A stretch of DNA of 64,000 bases. Source: JAKFDI01 sp044508835 (GTDB lineage: Bacteria > Pseudomonadota > Gammaproteobacteria > Burkholderiales > Burkholderiaceae_C). The DNA lies in NCBI GenBank assembly GCA_044508835.1, contig JBIQHD010000003.1, positions 62,001 to 126,000 of the forward strand. The letters are read 5' to 3'. This document shows, piece by piece, positions 63,543 to 64,000 of the stretch. Within the stretch, counting starts at the first letter, position 1. Each line of letters opens with the position of its first letter. The notes under the pieces are model-generated. The model searched no databases, was not told where the DNA came from, and worked only from the letters and a program-made list of their open reading frames with translations. Made by a program: the position numbers and the translations under genes.

Positions 63543-64000
63543 CAGCCCTTCGCCCGCTCGCGCACGCGCTGCAGCCGGTAGCTGAGCTGCGGGCGCGTCA
63601 GGCCGAGCGCGCGCGCCGCCGCGGCGAGGTTGCCGTCGGCGCGCTGCACGGCCTCCTGGATCAGCGCGTCCTCCAGCGCGTCCAGGCTCAGGCCGCGCGC
63701 GACCAGCTCGTCGTACAGCGCCGGGCTGTCGCTCGGCGCGCAGCGCTCCAGCTCGCCGGCGGCGTTCACCGTCACCGGCGGCTGGCCGGGCAGCGTCGGG
63801 AACAGCGCGTGCACGTCGACCGGCTCGCCGGGGCTCGCGAGGATCACGCCGCGCTCGATCAGGTTCTCCAGCTCGCGCACGTTGCCGGGCCAGGGATAGG
63901 CGCGCATCGCGTCGAGCGCGCGATCGGTGAAGCCCGCCGCGCGCTTGCCGTGCAGCGCGCAGAAGCGGGCCAGCAGGTGCGCCGCCAGCGGCTCGATGTC
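63542..64000 (-). CDS. Sigma-54-dependent Fis-family activator, C-terminal part (cut by window edge)
   Basis: About 152 residues are visible. PWPGNVRELENLIERG is the last AAA+ motif of sigma-54 activators (motif C / GNVREL). A linker follows, then a Fis-type helix-turn-helix, EAVQRADGNLAAAARALGLT. The ATPase core and any sensory domain lie beyond the window. It ends by overlapping the GntR gene. It may act on catabolic genes outside the window. Confidence 0.88.
   Translation of the reverse strand, partial: DIEPLAAHLLARFCALHGKRAAGFTDRALDAMRAYPWPGNVRELENLIERGVILASPGEPVDVHALFPTLPGQPPVTVNAAGELERCAPSDSPALYDELVARGLSLDALEDALIQEAVQRADGNLAAAARALGLTRPQLSYRLQRVRERAKG

Overview
The window is high-GC and gene-dense, and reads as a betaproteobacterial chromosome. 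It is most likely Burkholderiales, of the Comamonadaceae or Rubrivivax-Leptothrix type. This placement is inferred from gene order: rseA-rpoE-fabF-acpP-fabG-fabD-fabH-plsX-rpmF-yceD and pilBCD-coaE-zapD-yacG are both typical of that group. No rRNA, tRNA, CRISPR array, prophage or intact insertion sequence was seen. Both ends are cut inside genes: rseA on the left and a sigma-54 activator on the right.

Layout. 1-7.8 kb (minus strand): extracytoplasmic stress sigma factor, then the fatty-acid/phospholipid initiation cluster read leftwards from yceD and rpmF. 7.8-9.2 kb: maf/yceF and a tetrapyrrole-methylase-type methyltransferase. 9.2-11.8 kb: a DEAD-box RNA helicase and a WecA-type lipid-carrier sugar-phosphate transferase. 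12-30 kb: one long plus-strand surface-polysaccharide locus. It has the four dTDP-L-rhamnose genes, an EPS-type MarR regulator behind a perfect palindrome, a complete CDP-3,6-dideoxyhexose set (ddhD, rfbF, rfbG, rfbH), a split transketolase, an SDR reductase/epimerase, a Wzx-like flippase, a Wzy-like polymerase, four glycosyltransferases and a methyltransferase. Sequence from about 22 to 30 kb is visibly more AT-rich than its surroundings.

30-42 kb: lysS, an enoyl-CoA hydratase, DUF3108/M61/DsbC/UbiH-type genes, an AsmA protein, a MOSC protein and ychF. 42-51 kb: a large hybrid sensor kinase, then the type IV pilus assembly genes pilB, pilC and pilD with coaE, zapD and yacG. 51-54.4 kb: a caspase-like peptidase paired with an N-acetylmuramoyl-L-alanine amidase, and a divergent Yip1-type membrane gene broken by a large perfect foldback element. 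54.4-59.5 kb: a haem-copper oxidase cluster with three c-type cytochrome genes and a fused CoxA-CoxC subunit. 59.5-64 kb: DUF808, EamA, a diguanylate cyclase, a GntR/FCD regulator and a partial sigma-54 activator.

The most interesting candidates are: (1) a probable pathway in which a split transketolase adds a two-carbon branch to a CDP-3,6-dideoxy-4-ketosugar, parallel to but chemically distinct from yersiniose synthesis; (2) the caspase-amidase operon; (3) the 161-bp foldback element inside the Yip1 gene; (4) a cytochrome oxidase whose K-channel lysine is replaced by glutamine; and (5) several RNA or DNA foldbacks at operon junctions.
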